Positions 1 to 10,412 of a stretch of 64,000 nucleotides of DNA are shown piece by piece (within the stretch, counting starts at the first letter, position 1; each line of letters begins with the position of its first letter). Location: positions 62,001 through 126,000 of the forward strand of contig FMBT01000315.1 in the NCBI GenBank assembly GCA_900095095.1, written 5' to 3'. This DNA is from Fragilariopsis cylindrus CCMP1102 (taxonomy: Eukaryota; Bacillariophyta; Bacillariophyceae; Bacillariales; Bacillariaceae). A program made the position numbers and the translations under genes. The notes below the pieces were generated by a model, which worked only from the letters and a program-made list of their open reading frames with translations, was not told where the DNA came from and searched no databases.

Positions 1-3000
1 CATGCCCTTTTTTAATATATCGATTAAGTGATCGTCACAACACCATTGGTATACCAGCTATGTTCCCATCTACAGATTTATTCTTAGCACCATTTATGGC
101 AGAAGCTGCTTCTGTTATTGATAAATGTATAACACAGGATATTAATTCTGGTCTATTAATTCTTAATAATAATCATAGTCCTGATGACGACGAGGCATTG
201 ATCATTACTCGATTATGGTTCGGTTCATTTGCGGTAGTTATTTCATTTGGAATGATGTTGTCGGGGTTTCTTTTGATAGTCGCATCAAAGAATAAACTTG
301 CTAATTTAGGGTAAGTTAAGTTAAGTTGAGTTGCTTTTGGGGGTTGTTGTTTTTGATGTTGATGCTGTCGTATTTTTTTTGACTGATTGAATCGAATTAT
401 AAACACTCCTCACAGAATGAAGTTACTTTGTCTTGTGTTAAATAATTGTAGTACATTTTTACCGTATGGTGTATTGTGTGGATTTTTTTCTGCCGTCGGA
501 ATCCTCATGTGGAAGCTTGCTATCACTATAGGTGTGTTATGTTATGTTATTACGTTGACTATTTTCGTCTATTTGACCCACAATAATACCTAACAAACTA
601 ACCTACACGCCGGTATTGTTTTCTCTTCTATTCAGATACACCTGCTAGTACAGACAATACTACTACAACTACTGATTCGAGTGGTGACGACCGTTATAAC
701 GATTGGATGATGATTATTATACATCACATACCAAGTTTAATTGTTGGTATCGCAATGAATCGATTAGGACCGAAACATCCTTTCTTTGTTACAGGATTAA
801 TTATTGCAACAATGATTGTATTTTATTTGGTTCTATACTTTTACCCAGGACTTTCGTTAGACGACTGGTTCTATTCACATGATGAATTGAGATCATCAAT
901 GTCATCATCTGCAACCTCATTATTGACATCGTCGTCAGTAACATCAACGTCAACAACCACCCCGACTCTTTTGTTACCTTATTTACCACCCAACCCTCTC
1001 GGTACATGGTTTGCGATATGGGAACAATACGTATATTGGAAGGCTGTACTATTAGGTGCAGAACAGATGATTGCATTAGCAATTTTGTACTTATTACGAG
1101 CATCGATACATGCAACAGCATTGAAGAAGAATACATTCAATCTAGTTCGCCGTGTACCAATTGCTGTAACTACAAAGGACAAGGCTGAGGAGGGAGGCAA
1201 CATTAGAAATAATGGCGATGATGACTTTTTCGATGATTCCTCTGACTTGATGGCCGGACATCATCGTCGGAAGGCTTCTAATACCTCAGCGTCTTCATCA
1301 ACCATGACACAAAAAGCATACGATGGAGCAAATCAATTGGCTAAATCGGTTAGAGATGGAGTTGAAATCGTTAATTTGAGTTTGTCAGACAAACTAGTCT
1401 TGAAAGAGAAGCGGTATGGCAGTCCCATTCGACGTAACAATCGGCAACGTCAGCATTGTAAGTGTTCCACTGCATCCACTGCATCGACTACTACAGCTGT
1501 CGTCGCCAATATCAATACTGCTACTGGTAATATCAATGACAATGGTAAGCTATTAGATTTGCCGTCGCACCGATCGAACTTCTCGACGACGACACAATCC
1601 TTCTCCAATGTAGAACGAAATAATCCTGCTACTATTGCATCCAGTGGTAATGATGATAAACCCACTGTGACCAAAGATGATGTCATCGACTACGTGGAAA
1701 TCCGGCCTTCTCATTCAGACTTGACGGTAGAAGAAATATTCATCGAATACGGATTTGGGTTTTTCATTACAGCGATTTGTGGTGGTGTCGGTTGCTGTCC
1801 CACGATCGCAACGTCTAACACCATGTACGCAGTCGGTGCCGGTTCGGCTGCACCACAGTATCTATCTATCTTTTTGTTACTGGTTTTATTTTACTGTTCT
1901 GGATTTGAGATCGTCCAGTATATCCCGAAGACAGCATTTTCGTCTCTTTTGGTGCTGAGTGCTGCAGATAATATCGCTACTTGGTTCATCAAACCACTTT
2001 CCAAAATGGACACATTATTAGAATGGTCAGTCGTTCCGGTCATCATGTTGTGTTCGGTTTTAATTGGTATGCTTCAATCTATTGTTCTAGGCATTGCCGT
2101 TTCAACCTTTATTGTTGTGGCGGCATTTTTTCGAGTAGGCGTTGTCAAGTACGATGCGTCAGGATTGGAGATCCGATCGCGAATCGAACGATCATTGGAC
2201 CAATCGGTGTGGTTGGATACACATGGCGACGACATCCGTGTGATTGTCTTACAAAACTATCTCTTTTTCGGAAACGCAACGTCGATACTCCGGTACGTCG
2301 AGACGATGTTTGACGAGATCCCCTTGAATGAATCAATACGATTGGATTTTCCGATCCCACCTGTGCCGAAGATATTAGTGTTGGATCTTTCTTTGATTAC
2401 GGGAATGGACACGTCCTCGGTCGACGTGTTCATGGATATTTGGCGGATGTGCAAAACTAACGACTGCAAACTGAAAAAGACCTTTGCGAGAGGCGGAATA
2501 ATACCCGATACGAAGGGACCGAAAAAATCTCGAAGTTTGTTGTACATGTCCGATTTGGATTATGGCTTAGGAAAGGCAGAAGATGTTTTAATCCATTTAG
2601 ATATGGGCGACTTTGCTATCCAATCGCTGTTCCATTTAGAGAAAAAGGGAGCTTCCGGTTTCCACGTCGCCCTTCAAAAAATCGATCGACTACACGGCCT
2701 AGAAATGAGCAAAGGATTGTTGGGATTAGAACCATATACAAGGTTAGTAACATTAAGCGAAGGACAGATTTTATTTGGGGATGGAGGAGTAATATCTGAG
2801 AAAGACCACGGTTTATTTTTCATTGAAGTCGGAATGATACGAGTCGAAGACGACAGTTCCGGTAGAACTAATACAAGGACAGGAGGTTCAACTCGTTGGA
2901 ATAATTCCTTGGGCAGTAATGCTAACACACTAAGAGGTAAACACGCTCGTTTAGATGCCGCTGCACGGCAGGCCGCTCTGGGTAAATCCGCAGGGGGTAT

Positions 3001-3118
3001 GGCAATATCCAAATCGAATAGCATGCGAATCGCAACAGCTGGTCCCGGTTGGTAAGTACATTTTTTCTTCATTATCGTGCTATTGCAATCAATTTGGAAT
3101 CTGCGTGCTCACATTCCT

Positions 3119-3150
<32 letters not shown>

Positions 3151-3447
3151 CCCCCCCCCCCCCCCTTGTCCCTCAATTCTAGGGTCATCGGTACACACGA
3201 GTTTGCGACGGGGCAGCATTCCCCACACATATTCAAAGCCACTACCAAGGTGAAAATGCATCACATTCGATTCGACGATCTCCGAAAGGTTGAGGAAGAA
3301 AATCCAACCTTAGTCCTGAGGTTATACAAAATTTTGGCACACGTCATGGCTCGGAAGGAAGAGGACACAGTCGCCCATCTTTCAACTTTGCACAATATCT
3401 TGAGTTCTCCTGCCCATTCTAAACCTATCCGTAGATCACGAGCTTAG
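1..3447 (+). CDS. SulP/SLC26-type anion transporter with STAS and C-terminal cNMP-binding-like region (5' partial)
   Basis: The reading frame is already open at base 3, so the 5' end lies outside the window. I read four exons: up to 310, 416-531, 636-3051 and 3183-3447. Each junction is GT...AG and phases agree, giving 1034 visible residues. Exons 1-3 carry hydrophobic helices. The block at about 1740-2130 has the SulP-like GGVGCCPTIATSNTMY followed by several membrane spans. A STAS domain follows, with VLDLSLITGMDTSSVDVF around 2375-2430. The tail (about 2740-3440) resembles the cNMP-binding fold attached to SulP proteins of fungi and heterokonts, with LSEGQILFGDGG, then GWVIGTHEF, then NPTLVLRLYKILAHVM. 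The third intron holds a CT tract and a 15-base C run. The membrane is unknown, and sulfate or another anion as substrate is an inference from the family. Confidence 0.85.
3121..3165. repeat. (CT)n plus poly-C tract in an intron
   Basis: About 14 CT dinucleotides are followed by 15 C residues, just upstream of the 3' splice site of the last SulP intron. It may act as an extreme polypyrimidine tract and is prone to length error. Confidence 0.95.
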
Positions 3448-4583
3448 ACACGAATATATACGACACCATTTCCTCCGGAATGGGGATTTTTTTGGCTGAC
3501 GTAGTGCGTACTACAACACCAACCACTATCAAAAATGCAATAGATTGTACTATGTATATCCCAATAGTCTAAAAGACAATATTAGAATGGTCTATATCTA
3601 CATATTTTTACGATATTTTATTTAGGATTACTGGTCGTCATTTATTTTCACTTCTGCCAGTTACGAACACATATTTAAGAAAAATTGTCTCATTTTTCTT
3701 GGCTAGTAGGAAACCACCAACATTCGCAGGTTTCTTCTGATAGACATCTTAGGTCGTATACGTTTAATTTCTCCCTATTTGGTTCGTGCTCTCCATTTTC
3801 GAAAAGGAAATGTATGATTTTATTATTATCTTTTCTGACTTTAGCTTTATAAAGTCTTCTTCCTTTCATCTTTCTTGGTCTCCCCCATGGGACTAGCAGT
3901 ACCTGATTATTTTGTAATGTTTCCCTGCATATCGGCAAATGCTGTTTACCAGATGGTGGCGATGATCGCACGGTTATTGCTGGAGCACTGTTCCCACTGT
4001 AATTAGCTCTAGCCTTGGTGAAATTGTAATAACTATTCTTGTACGTACAAAGTAGTTACTAGCTACCGTACAGAAATAATGTTGTTGCTTCTGATGCATT
4101 TAAAATCTTTTACGGTAGATTTGTCATTGTCATTGACATTTTCTATTTTTAGGACGTTTTTATGATAGATGGTTTGACTGCTTATTTATTTTTGCGAACT
4201 GTCAAACAAAATTGAAAAAGCGCACGCACAGGGTCAGCCAAGCAAACTCTTCCAAAGAAGAAGAGAAAAGAAACCCAATCACAAATTCTCTACGATTCAA
4301 ATTAACCAGCCAATAAGCAGAAGGCAGACACAAAACAGTGGTGTTGCATTTTCAAACACACACCAATAAGAAAGATGGCAATTCTTCCAAAAGAAACCTA
4401 TTTTCCATCGATCTAAAATTACAAAACGGGGTTCAACACAAACGACAACAAATATAGTAATAATAAAAGAAAGAAAGACGATCGAAGTTCTTTATTATTA
4501 CACGTTACGTTACACGAAATTGGCTTTTACTTCCACCTGTGACACAACACAAGACAAGAAATAATACAATACAATACAATACA
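3448..4583. other. Spacer between SulP and PTOX genes
   Basis: AT-rich spacer holding the 3' flank of the SulP gene and the promoter and leader of PTOX. An A-rich stretch with ACAAT repeats (4561-4583) leads straight into the PTOX start. Apart from the minus-strand ORF at 3690-4054, I see nothing gene-like. Confidence 0.6.
3690..4054 (-). other. Unrecognised coding-like ORF or exon
   Basis: The minus frame stays open from about 4054 to a stop at 3690, without a convincing ATG. The peptide looks more protein-like than its surroundings. Segments include VLLVPWGRPRKMKGRRLYKA, a stretch HFLFENGEHEPNREKL, and a C-terminal Cys/Trp cluster ETCECWWFP. It could be the last exon of a minus-strand gene, a fragment of a repeat-borne gene, or chance. 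No domain was recognised. Confidence 0.3.
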
Positions 4584-5687
4584 ATGCGGTCCTTTGTTAT
4601 CTCTTTCTTCGCATTATACGCAGCAACAATTACTGTTGAATCCTTTCAACCTAGTAGAGTATCTTCTTCTTCTCTTCTTCGTCTTCATGCATCTTCTTCC
4701 TTCTCAGAAGACAAAGAAGAAAAATCTGCTCCTTTTTTCGCAGCAGCAGAATCGTCTACTACTACTACTACTACTATCCCATTTCCATCATCGACGAGTA
4801 ATGGTGCAGTAACTCCTGACATTGCCATCAATAATAATGATTCTTCTGATTCTGTTTCTGCATTACAAGTACAAGTAGTACCACCAGCAAAGACAATGGA
4901 TGAGGGTATATATGGGTTCAATAAGGCTGTGATTGATACAGTCTATGATATAATATGTTTTTTATATCCAGTCAAAGGCACTGAACGTGATTATGCTAGA
5001 TTTTATGTCTTAGAAACAGTGGCTCGTGTACCGTATTTTGCCTATTTAAGTGTTATGCATTTACGTGAAACATTCGGGGAACGATATCCAAAAATGAGTG
5101 ATCGGATGAGAACACATTATGCCGAAGCCGATAATGAATTACATCATTTATTAATCATGGAAAGTCTAGGTGGGAATTCTAATATTATTGATCGAACATT
5201 AGCACAAACTATGGCCTTTGGTTATTATTGGTATGTGATTGTGATTTATACGTTCAATGAATCCGCGGCATACCATTTAAGTGAATTAATTGAAGATCAT
5301 GCCTATAATACCTATTCCAAATTTACAGAAGAATATGAAGAACGATTAAAGTTAGAACCCGTTCCAGATGTGGCACGTAAATATTATGAACTAGATAATC
5401 CCTTTTTATTTGATTTATTTTGTACTGTAAAAAATAAATCAGATTCAGATGATAGTAGTAGTAGTATTGATGGTATTGGTAATAATTATTCCTCACGTCG
5501 ACCACAATTAACATCATTGTATGATGTCTTTATTAATATCAGAGATGATGAAAAAGAACATTGGAAAACATTATGTAATCTAGTACAATATGATGATATG
5601 AATGCGGTGGATGCCACAGAAGTACAATCCACAACACCATCAGCACCCCCTGCTGCTGCTGTTGCTACTGCTACTGCTACTGACTAA
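4584..5687 (+). CDS. PTOX: Plastid terminal oxidase (plastoquinol oxidase, alternative-oxidase family)
   Basis: This di-iron carboxylate enzyme oxidises plastoquinol and reduces O2 to water. It acts in carotenoid desaturation and as an electron safety valve. The single-exon ORF gives 367 residues from ATG 4584; I prefer this start to an in-frame ATG at 4539 because it opens directly on a signal peptide. Residues 1-20 are hydrophobic and are followed by VESF|QPSR, the ASAFAP-type cleavage motif of diatom plastid precursors, then a Ser-rich transit region. The iron ligand motifs are all present: LETVARVPYF, EADNELHHLL, LIEDHAYNTY and RDDEKEHW. A short acidic/Ser insertion precedes the last motif, and the C-terminus is a low-complexity Ala/Thr tail. 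The motif spacing fits PTOX better than mitochondrial AOX. Confidence 0.93.
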   Translation: MRSFVISFFALYAATITVESFQPSRVSSSSLLRLHASSSFSEDKEEKSAPFFAAAESSTTTTTTIPFPSSTSNGAVTPDIAINNNDSSDSVSALQVQVVPPAKTMDEGIYGFNKAVIDTVYDIICFLYPVKGTERDYARFYVLETVARVPYFAYLSVMHLRETFGERYPKMSDRMRTHYAEADNELHHLLIMESLGGNSNIIDRTLAQTMAFGYYWYVIVIYTFNESAAYHLSELIEDHAYNTYSKFTEEYEERLKLEPVPDVARKYYELDNPFLFDLFCTVKNKSDSDDSSSSIDGIGNNYSSRRPQLTSLYDVFINIRDDEKEHWKTLCNLVQYDDMNAVDATEVQSTTPSAPPAAAVATATATD

Positions 5688-6090
5688 GTACTGTACAAAC
5701 TGAAAATTGAAAACTGAACGTGAAATGTAACGAAATATACGAACGAACGAAAATAATGTTTAGAAAATAGAAACCGCTGAGAAGAGATATGGTACAGTAA
5801 CAGATATAGAGAAAGATACAACAGCAGCAACAACAACAACCTAGGGATGACTATCATACAAATAATACATAAACAGAATAATTCATACAGCATTTCTGTA
5901 TACCAATTAAAAGATAGCTATTTATTTTAATTGCTGCTAATATGTATAATGTATGTACCGTTTAGCCCAGCCCTACTTTTGGGCTAAATGGCCACTCGGT
6001 TTAGTAGATATCGAACCATGTTCAGCACAAGCTTTTCCTCTGCATAAGAGAGGTTATGTTACCACCACGTATACAGTACAGTATCTAGTT
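5688..6090. other. Convergent spacer
   Basis: Gap between the PTOX stop and the 3' end of the opposing peroxidase locus. It holds AT-rich 3' flanking sequence and no coding signal. Confidence 0.6.
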
Positions 6091-7042
6091 TTAGATCTCG
6101 ATTTCTTCTGGACATGTGTCACACGCAACTGGACAAGCTTCTTTAGCAGACTGTCCATTAATGTCATTAAACTTCTTTTTACGACAACGTTTCTTAGGTT
6201 TTTTCTTCACCCACTTACATGACTTCTTTTTTCCTTCTTTATTAATATACCTCCAAGATCGGTCATCGGAACAGCATATGCTTGTAGGAGTAATATTAGG
6301 CTTAGGAGAAGGACTCGACGATGGCATATCACTTGGAACATTACTACTACTACTACCTGTTCCGACCGTAATAAGTCCAGCACCACTATCAGCAGTTTTT
6401 ACATATCCAAGTTCAGAAACATGAAGATATGCGGCTTCGAACGTATCATAAAATGATGTTGTATTGGAACGGAATTGTTGTACAAAAAATTCATTGTTCC
6501 GTCATTGGTCGTTAATGAAACATCCGTATCGATGAATGCAGTATATTCTCCGGAATAGATTTCATCATATGTTGGTTCAAAGAAATGGGATGAACCAGGT
6601 CTTTTCATTTGTGGACATAATGATAACAGATTGGTTGTTGATGCCTTATCGATTCGATCAAGATATAACATATCAAATATGTTTGGTGTCTTATCGAAGT
6701 TAAATCTTGTATTACGTACTGAAATTAAACCTTTGACTCCGCCTAGGGAATGCCCGCCACCTAAAAATGCAACCATTCCGTATTGGATAGTCCAAGTTGT
6801 TGTTCAAAATATGCTCTTGTTGAATTGTATACAGTATCAAGTCTTGATTTGATTGGACTTGATCCATACTTCATCGTTCCTTCCCTATGTCCACCATTCG
6901 AATCTGGCATTTGTTTGTGTAATTCTCCCGTACAAAACATTCGTGGTGCATCAACACGTCCCCATGATATCTCATGTGACGTGATACTACTCCAGTCGAA
7001 AAAAATACATGAAACCGTGCATGATGCGAGTCAGTCAGACCG
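6091..7042 (-). pseudogene. Heme peroxidase with C-terminal ShK-like Cys domain, 5'-truncated and twice frameshifted
   Basis: Read from 7042 downwards, the frame shows ISWGRVDAPRMFCTGELH and an F-x-LGLS segment. It must shift by one base near 6774-6778 to enter MVAFLGGGHSLGG, the proximal His motif of plant/fungal/bacterial-type peroxidases. A second one-base shift at the A6 run 6484-6489 restores the C-terminal part, FYDTFEAAYLHVSELGY. A Ser/Pro linker follows, then a Cys-rich tail with SCKWVKKKPKKRC and CPVACDTC, similar to the ShK-like modules common on secreted diatom enzymes. The distal Arg/His region is missing; upstream of about 7042 the frame meets stops. Both shifts look like loss of one base in a homopolymer. 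The peroxidase identity is secure. A non-functional gene is more likely than an assembly artefact, because the 5' end is missing too. Confidence 0.75.
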
Positions 7043-7592
7043 CGTTCGAGGAGCTACGACGCAACATTTGTTCAACGACGCTACAATTGTATGTGCTGTG
7101 CGCGAAACGATCATAGCAGAATTGCAGAATTGCAAATCATCGCGCATGGTACGCGCATTGGAATAAATGAGGAAAACTATTTTTTAAGGCAATATAATAT
7201 TTATTTTCAATTCATGAGCGTCTAAAAATACACTTATTGATTTTGTGATTTAATTTTTGTTGTTGGAACACAAACGAAAGGTCAGGGCCTATGTATGCGA
7301 TGATCTTGGGCCTCTTATTCAAACTCGTTTCGATGTACAGTGTACCGTAAACGAACTGAGAAGAAATGCTGAAAGCAGATCGAAGGAACGCAGAATACAG
7401 TACTCCTAACATATACTGTGTTATCGATTGTCAATCCTTCAAAGACTACCGTATAGCTACAGTATCATAGCAGTGGTGGTTATTCATATTTTTTCACAAA
7501 AAAATCCTAAACACATCAATCGTAATATATCATCAAACAACACAACACAACCAATCAGTCAACCAACAAAAATCAATCATAACATCATCATC

Positions 7593-9143
7593 ATGAAACT
7601 CTTAACAGCCGTAAAGTTCATCATCTTGGCACATGCCTCTTGTTATGCTCCTTCTGTTCTCTGTACGAAAGGAGGTATGGGTGATAATACTGCTGCTACT
7701 GCTACTATGGAAGATGGCAACAATGATGAGAGAAAGTTAGCATCATCCTCATCAACGGATTATGAATATACTCGTAACTATCTTACTATTACTGAACCCG
7801 AAAACTTTGTAACTGTTTTCCCAAATGGGGCTCCCAACATTGGTACAATAGGTTTAACAAGTTTGGTAGGGTCTTCCACCATTCAGAAAGGTACGTAATC
7901 TTATAATGTATGTGCTTACATGTATATATGTGTGTAAAAGATGTACAGTAAAACAAGATCCATTACTACTTGACTATTACTAACCCACTTAATTTGTTTG
8001 TTTACTTGTTATATTTGAAGGGGGAGTTTATGATCCGGCTGATATTGATCTTGTTAATAAATTAAATGGTGTTGAATCAGAAGATTTAACACCAAAAGTC
8101 ATTGATTTTTTCGGAGGATCTGAAGGAGATGCCTTAGAAGCAATCGGTGGTTTTAAGTAAGTCATTGGGGTTTGTTCAGTGTTGGTGTTATATACATCAT
8201 TCTGGCAAATTTTAGAAGGATTATTGGTGTAAAAGTCACAACTCACAATCTTTCATCTTCTATTGCATTCTTTTTCTTCTTTCCATATCTATAAACATTA
8301 TGATACATAATATGTACAGATTTGCTGGTGATCGCCAACCAAAACAACCAGTCCCCCCCGGTGATTCGGCATTCTTTTATCACGGAGAATGTGTTGTAAA
8401 TTCAGCTATCAATTCACCTTCACCTTTCCAAGACCAACGTCAGCTGGGATCAGGTGGGATAGACGCATTGGATGCATTTCTTGCATCTTTTACCGTAACA
8501 TCACATACATGTAATTTAAATATTTGTTTAGGTGGTGGTGGCTTTAATTGTATTGCATTCTATTCTGGCACGTCATTTGTCTTTGATCTTGGAGAACAGA
8601 TTTCAAGATCCAATCCTAAACAACCAACACCCCCACCCACCCCCACCACCACCAACAGTACCCGATGTTGAGATTCTATTAACACCCGAAACCGGTGGCA
8701 ACACCGGTGGCAACACCGGTAAAATAACCGACCTTTTAGGACGTGGAAGAGATTTATCAGTTGAAATGCCTGAACCATTTAATGGTGAAATTAAACTTCC
8801 ACCACCATTTCCTTCCACAATTATTGGAGGCACCGGAAGGTATGTACAGTTTAAAGTGTAATATTTTGAAAGAAAAAGAATGCATTTTATCCGACCATTG
8901 CACTAATATACAAATCTTGCTTCCTCTATTCTGTTCCATTTTATTTTATTTTGAAGCTTCGAAGGGATTGAGGGAACTGTAGATATTGCAACAATCTGTG
9001 GTACTACCGGTCCAATTCTTTCTGTTGGTACAGGTTCTAACAGAAGACTAAGACAGGGAATGATGTTCGACCAAACCCGGCTTGGTTTGATCGTCCAGAC
9101 TATCTCTATTAAATCAAATATGCCTCTCCCTGTTGCACCTTAA
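7593..9143 (+). CDS. Secreted allene-oxide-cyclase/dirigent-like barrel protein, four exons, one frameshift
   Basis: Exons are 7593-7890, 8021-8156, 8320-8839 and 8957-9143, with GTACGT, GTAAGT and GTATGT donors and matching phases. The N-terminus MKLLTAVKFIILAHASC is a signal peptide. The later exons carry FYHGECVVNS, HTCNLNICLGGG, FYSGTSFVFD and GGTGSFEGIEGTVD. The last resembles the GGTG-x-Y-x-G-x-x-G signature of the allene-oxide-cyclase-like/dirigent barrel fold. The same blocks occur in the same order in the intronless gene at 40714-41658, so the two are paralogues. Within exon 3 the frame must shift by one base in the C-rich tract 8627-8655 to reach the GGTG part. Either this copy is broken or the C-run length is wrong. 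The biological role is unknown; the fold is inferred from the motif only. Confidence 0.7.
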
Positions 9144-9164
9144 TAATATTTATAATACATACAC

Positions 9165-9960
9165 TTAATCAGTACTTGATGCTCTGACCTTATTTAGATA
9201 ATCTTTGTTGTTTTCATTAGCATTGGAATTGTTCTTTTTCAACTTGATATTATTAATATTGCAACAGTATATATTTACTCTATTAATAGTACGAGTCGAC
9301 GTAACACCACGAATAATTGTTTCGGTTTCGTGACCGGCGATAAGCATGGTCATCAAGTCATCCCGTAGCTGCTTGTTGTCGATATCTGCTCCTCTCATAT
9401 CAACTAAAAATCGAAGCATGGAAGGATCGTCTGATTCGGCATAATTACGTGACTCCAGTGTCTCAATGTCTTCTTCGGTTCTAGTTTTTTTTGCTCCAAG
9501 AATCAATTTATCAAGGGCGTCATTGAGGAGTTCAATATCGCCATTGAATTTTCTCAATCGTGGTACAAGCTGATTGGCAAATGGAAGATCCCAGTATGGA
9601 GCGGGTGTCATGGACCTGTGTTCAACTTCGACAAGTGCCGAGTAAACTGCTTTGACAACAGGACTCTCTTTCGTAACAGAACCAAAGTCGTAGTTGAAGA
9701 TAGTCTTTCCAATAATATCCAGAGCTACAGAACAGAATTTCTCTTCCATTTCTACCTTACCCGTGGTGTCCGCAATTTTGTTGAGAGAATCAATCAGGGG
9801 TGAATTGCAATATGCAAATTCACCTATCATGTATTCCAACCATTTTCTGTGAAAGGCTGGAACGATCTGGGGTCGGCGCTGCCTCCAAGTTACGGGGTCG
9901 GCTGGGATGAGACCCTTCCCCATGATCGGTTCGAGAAGTTCCCCGAGGATTCCCTGACGC
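9165..9960 (-). pseudogene. Internal fragment of a CYP97-like cytochrome P450
   Basis: Sequence from about 9960 to 9330 encodes LLEPIMGKGLIPAD, then a WRQRRPQIVPAFH block, and ends with DDPSMLRFLVDMRG and LRDDLMTMLIAGHETE, the oxygen-binding I-helix. These are close to CYP97 carotenoid hydroxylases. Homology stops inside the I-helix (AGHETE where family members have AGHETT) and runs into about 50 unrelated Asn-rich residues before the stop. The ExxR and heme-binding Cys regions are absent. The 5' side begins after a plausible 3' splice site (CATGCGTCAG), and no upstream P450 exon follows. The stop is only about 22 bases from the end of the convergent secreted-protein gene, so the missing 3' exons cannot lie next door. 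A dead fragment is the best reading. Confidence 0.8.
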
Positions 9961-10031
9961 ATGGAGATAATGAAAAGGTACGACGCCGGTCGGTATTGAT
10001 GTGATAGGGAATAAGCAAATGAAGAGGGGAC

Positions 10032-10412
10032 TCACTCGTTCCCACAACAGACTTTGTGATTGGAAAGTCGAACAGCGATCTCTATGGATCTATCAGGCAA
10101 TTTGATGCCGTAATTTCGATCCTTGGCGGATATTAGATCCCTCACTGTTCCAAATTTACCATTATATTCTTTTGCTGCACCCTTCAACCCATCGATCCGA
10201 ACACGATCCCCTTTCCGTGGCAATATTTTTGTCGAAGACGAAAAAGAAGTATTAGACATCGTATTGTTTTGGAATTTTCTTTTCATGATCGGTCCATCCA
10301 GCTTTTGTTTTCCAACTTTTGTGTTCAGCATAAATAGATATCCAGCTATTGTAAAAAACCCAATACCGAACGTCCAGACAGCAACCTCATTTTGAAGGAT
10401 AGTATGGACCAT
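10032..10412 (-). CDS. Small membrane protein with basic NGK/KOW-like (SH3-type) domain
   Basis: A 126-residue ORF. Residues about 10-29 form a single membrane helix (VWTFGIGFFTIAGYLFML). A basic linker leads to RKGDRVRIDGLKGAAKEYNG, then KFGTVRDL and YGIKLPD. This is the short beta-barrel pattern G-x-R-V-x-I-x-G-L...NGxxGxV that is frequent in algal proteins, often beside MYND fingers or ankyrin repeats. The P450 fragment lies downstream on the same strand. A GTGAGT donor near 10036 exists, but splicing from it to the P450 acceptor would break the P450 frame, so I treat them as separate. The true C-terminus is uncertain. Confidence 0.5.
   Translation of the reverse strand: MVHTILQNEVAVWTFGIGFFTIAGYLFMLNTKVGKQKLDGPIMKRKFQNNTMSNTSFSSSTKILPRKGDRVRIDGLKGAAKEYNGKFGTVRDLISAKDRNYGIKLPDRSIEIAVRLSNHKVCCGNE

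Noticed and set aside
6783-7166. Plus-strand 127-residue ORF
   Set aside because: It is the antisense shadow of the peroxidase remnant plus an AT-rich flank.
9962-10036. Splicing of the NGK-domain ORF to the P450 fragment
   Set aside because: Donor and acceptor phases disagree and would shift the P450 frame.
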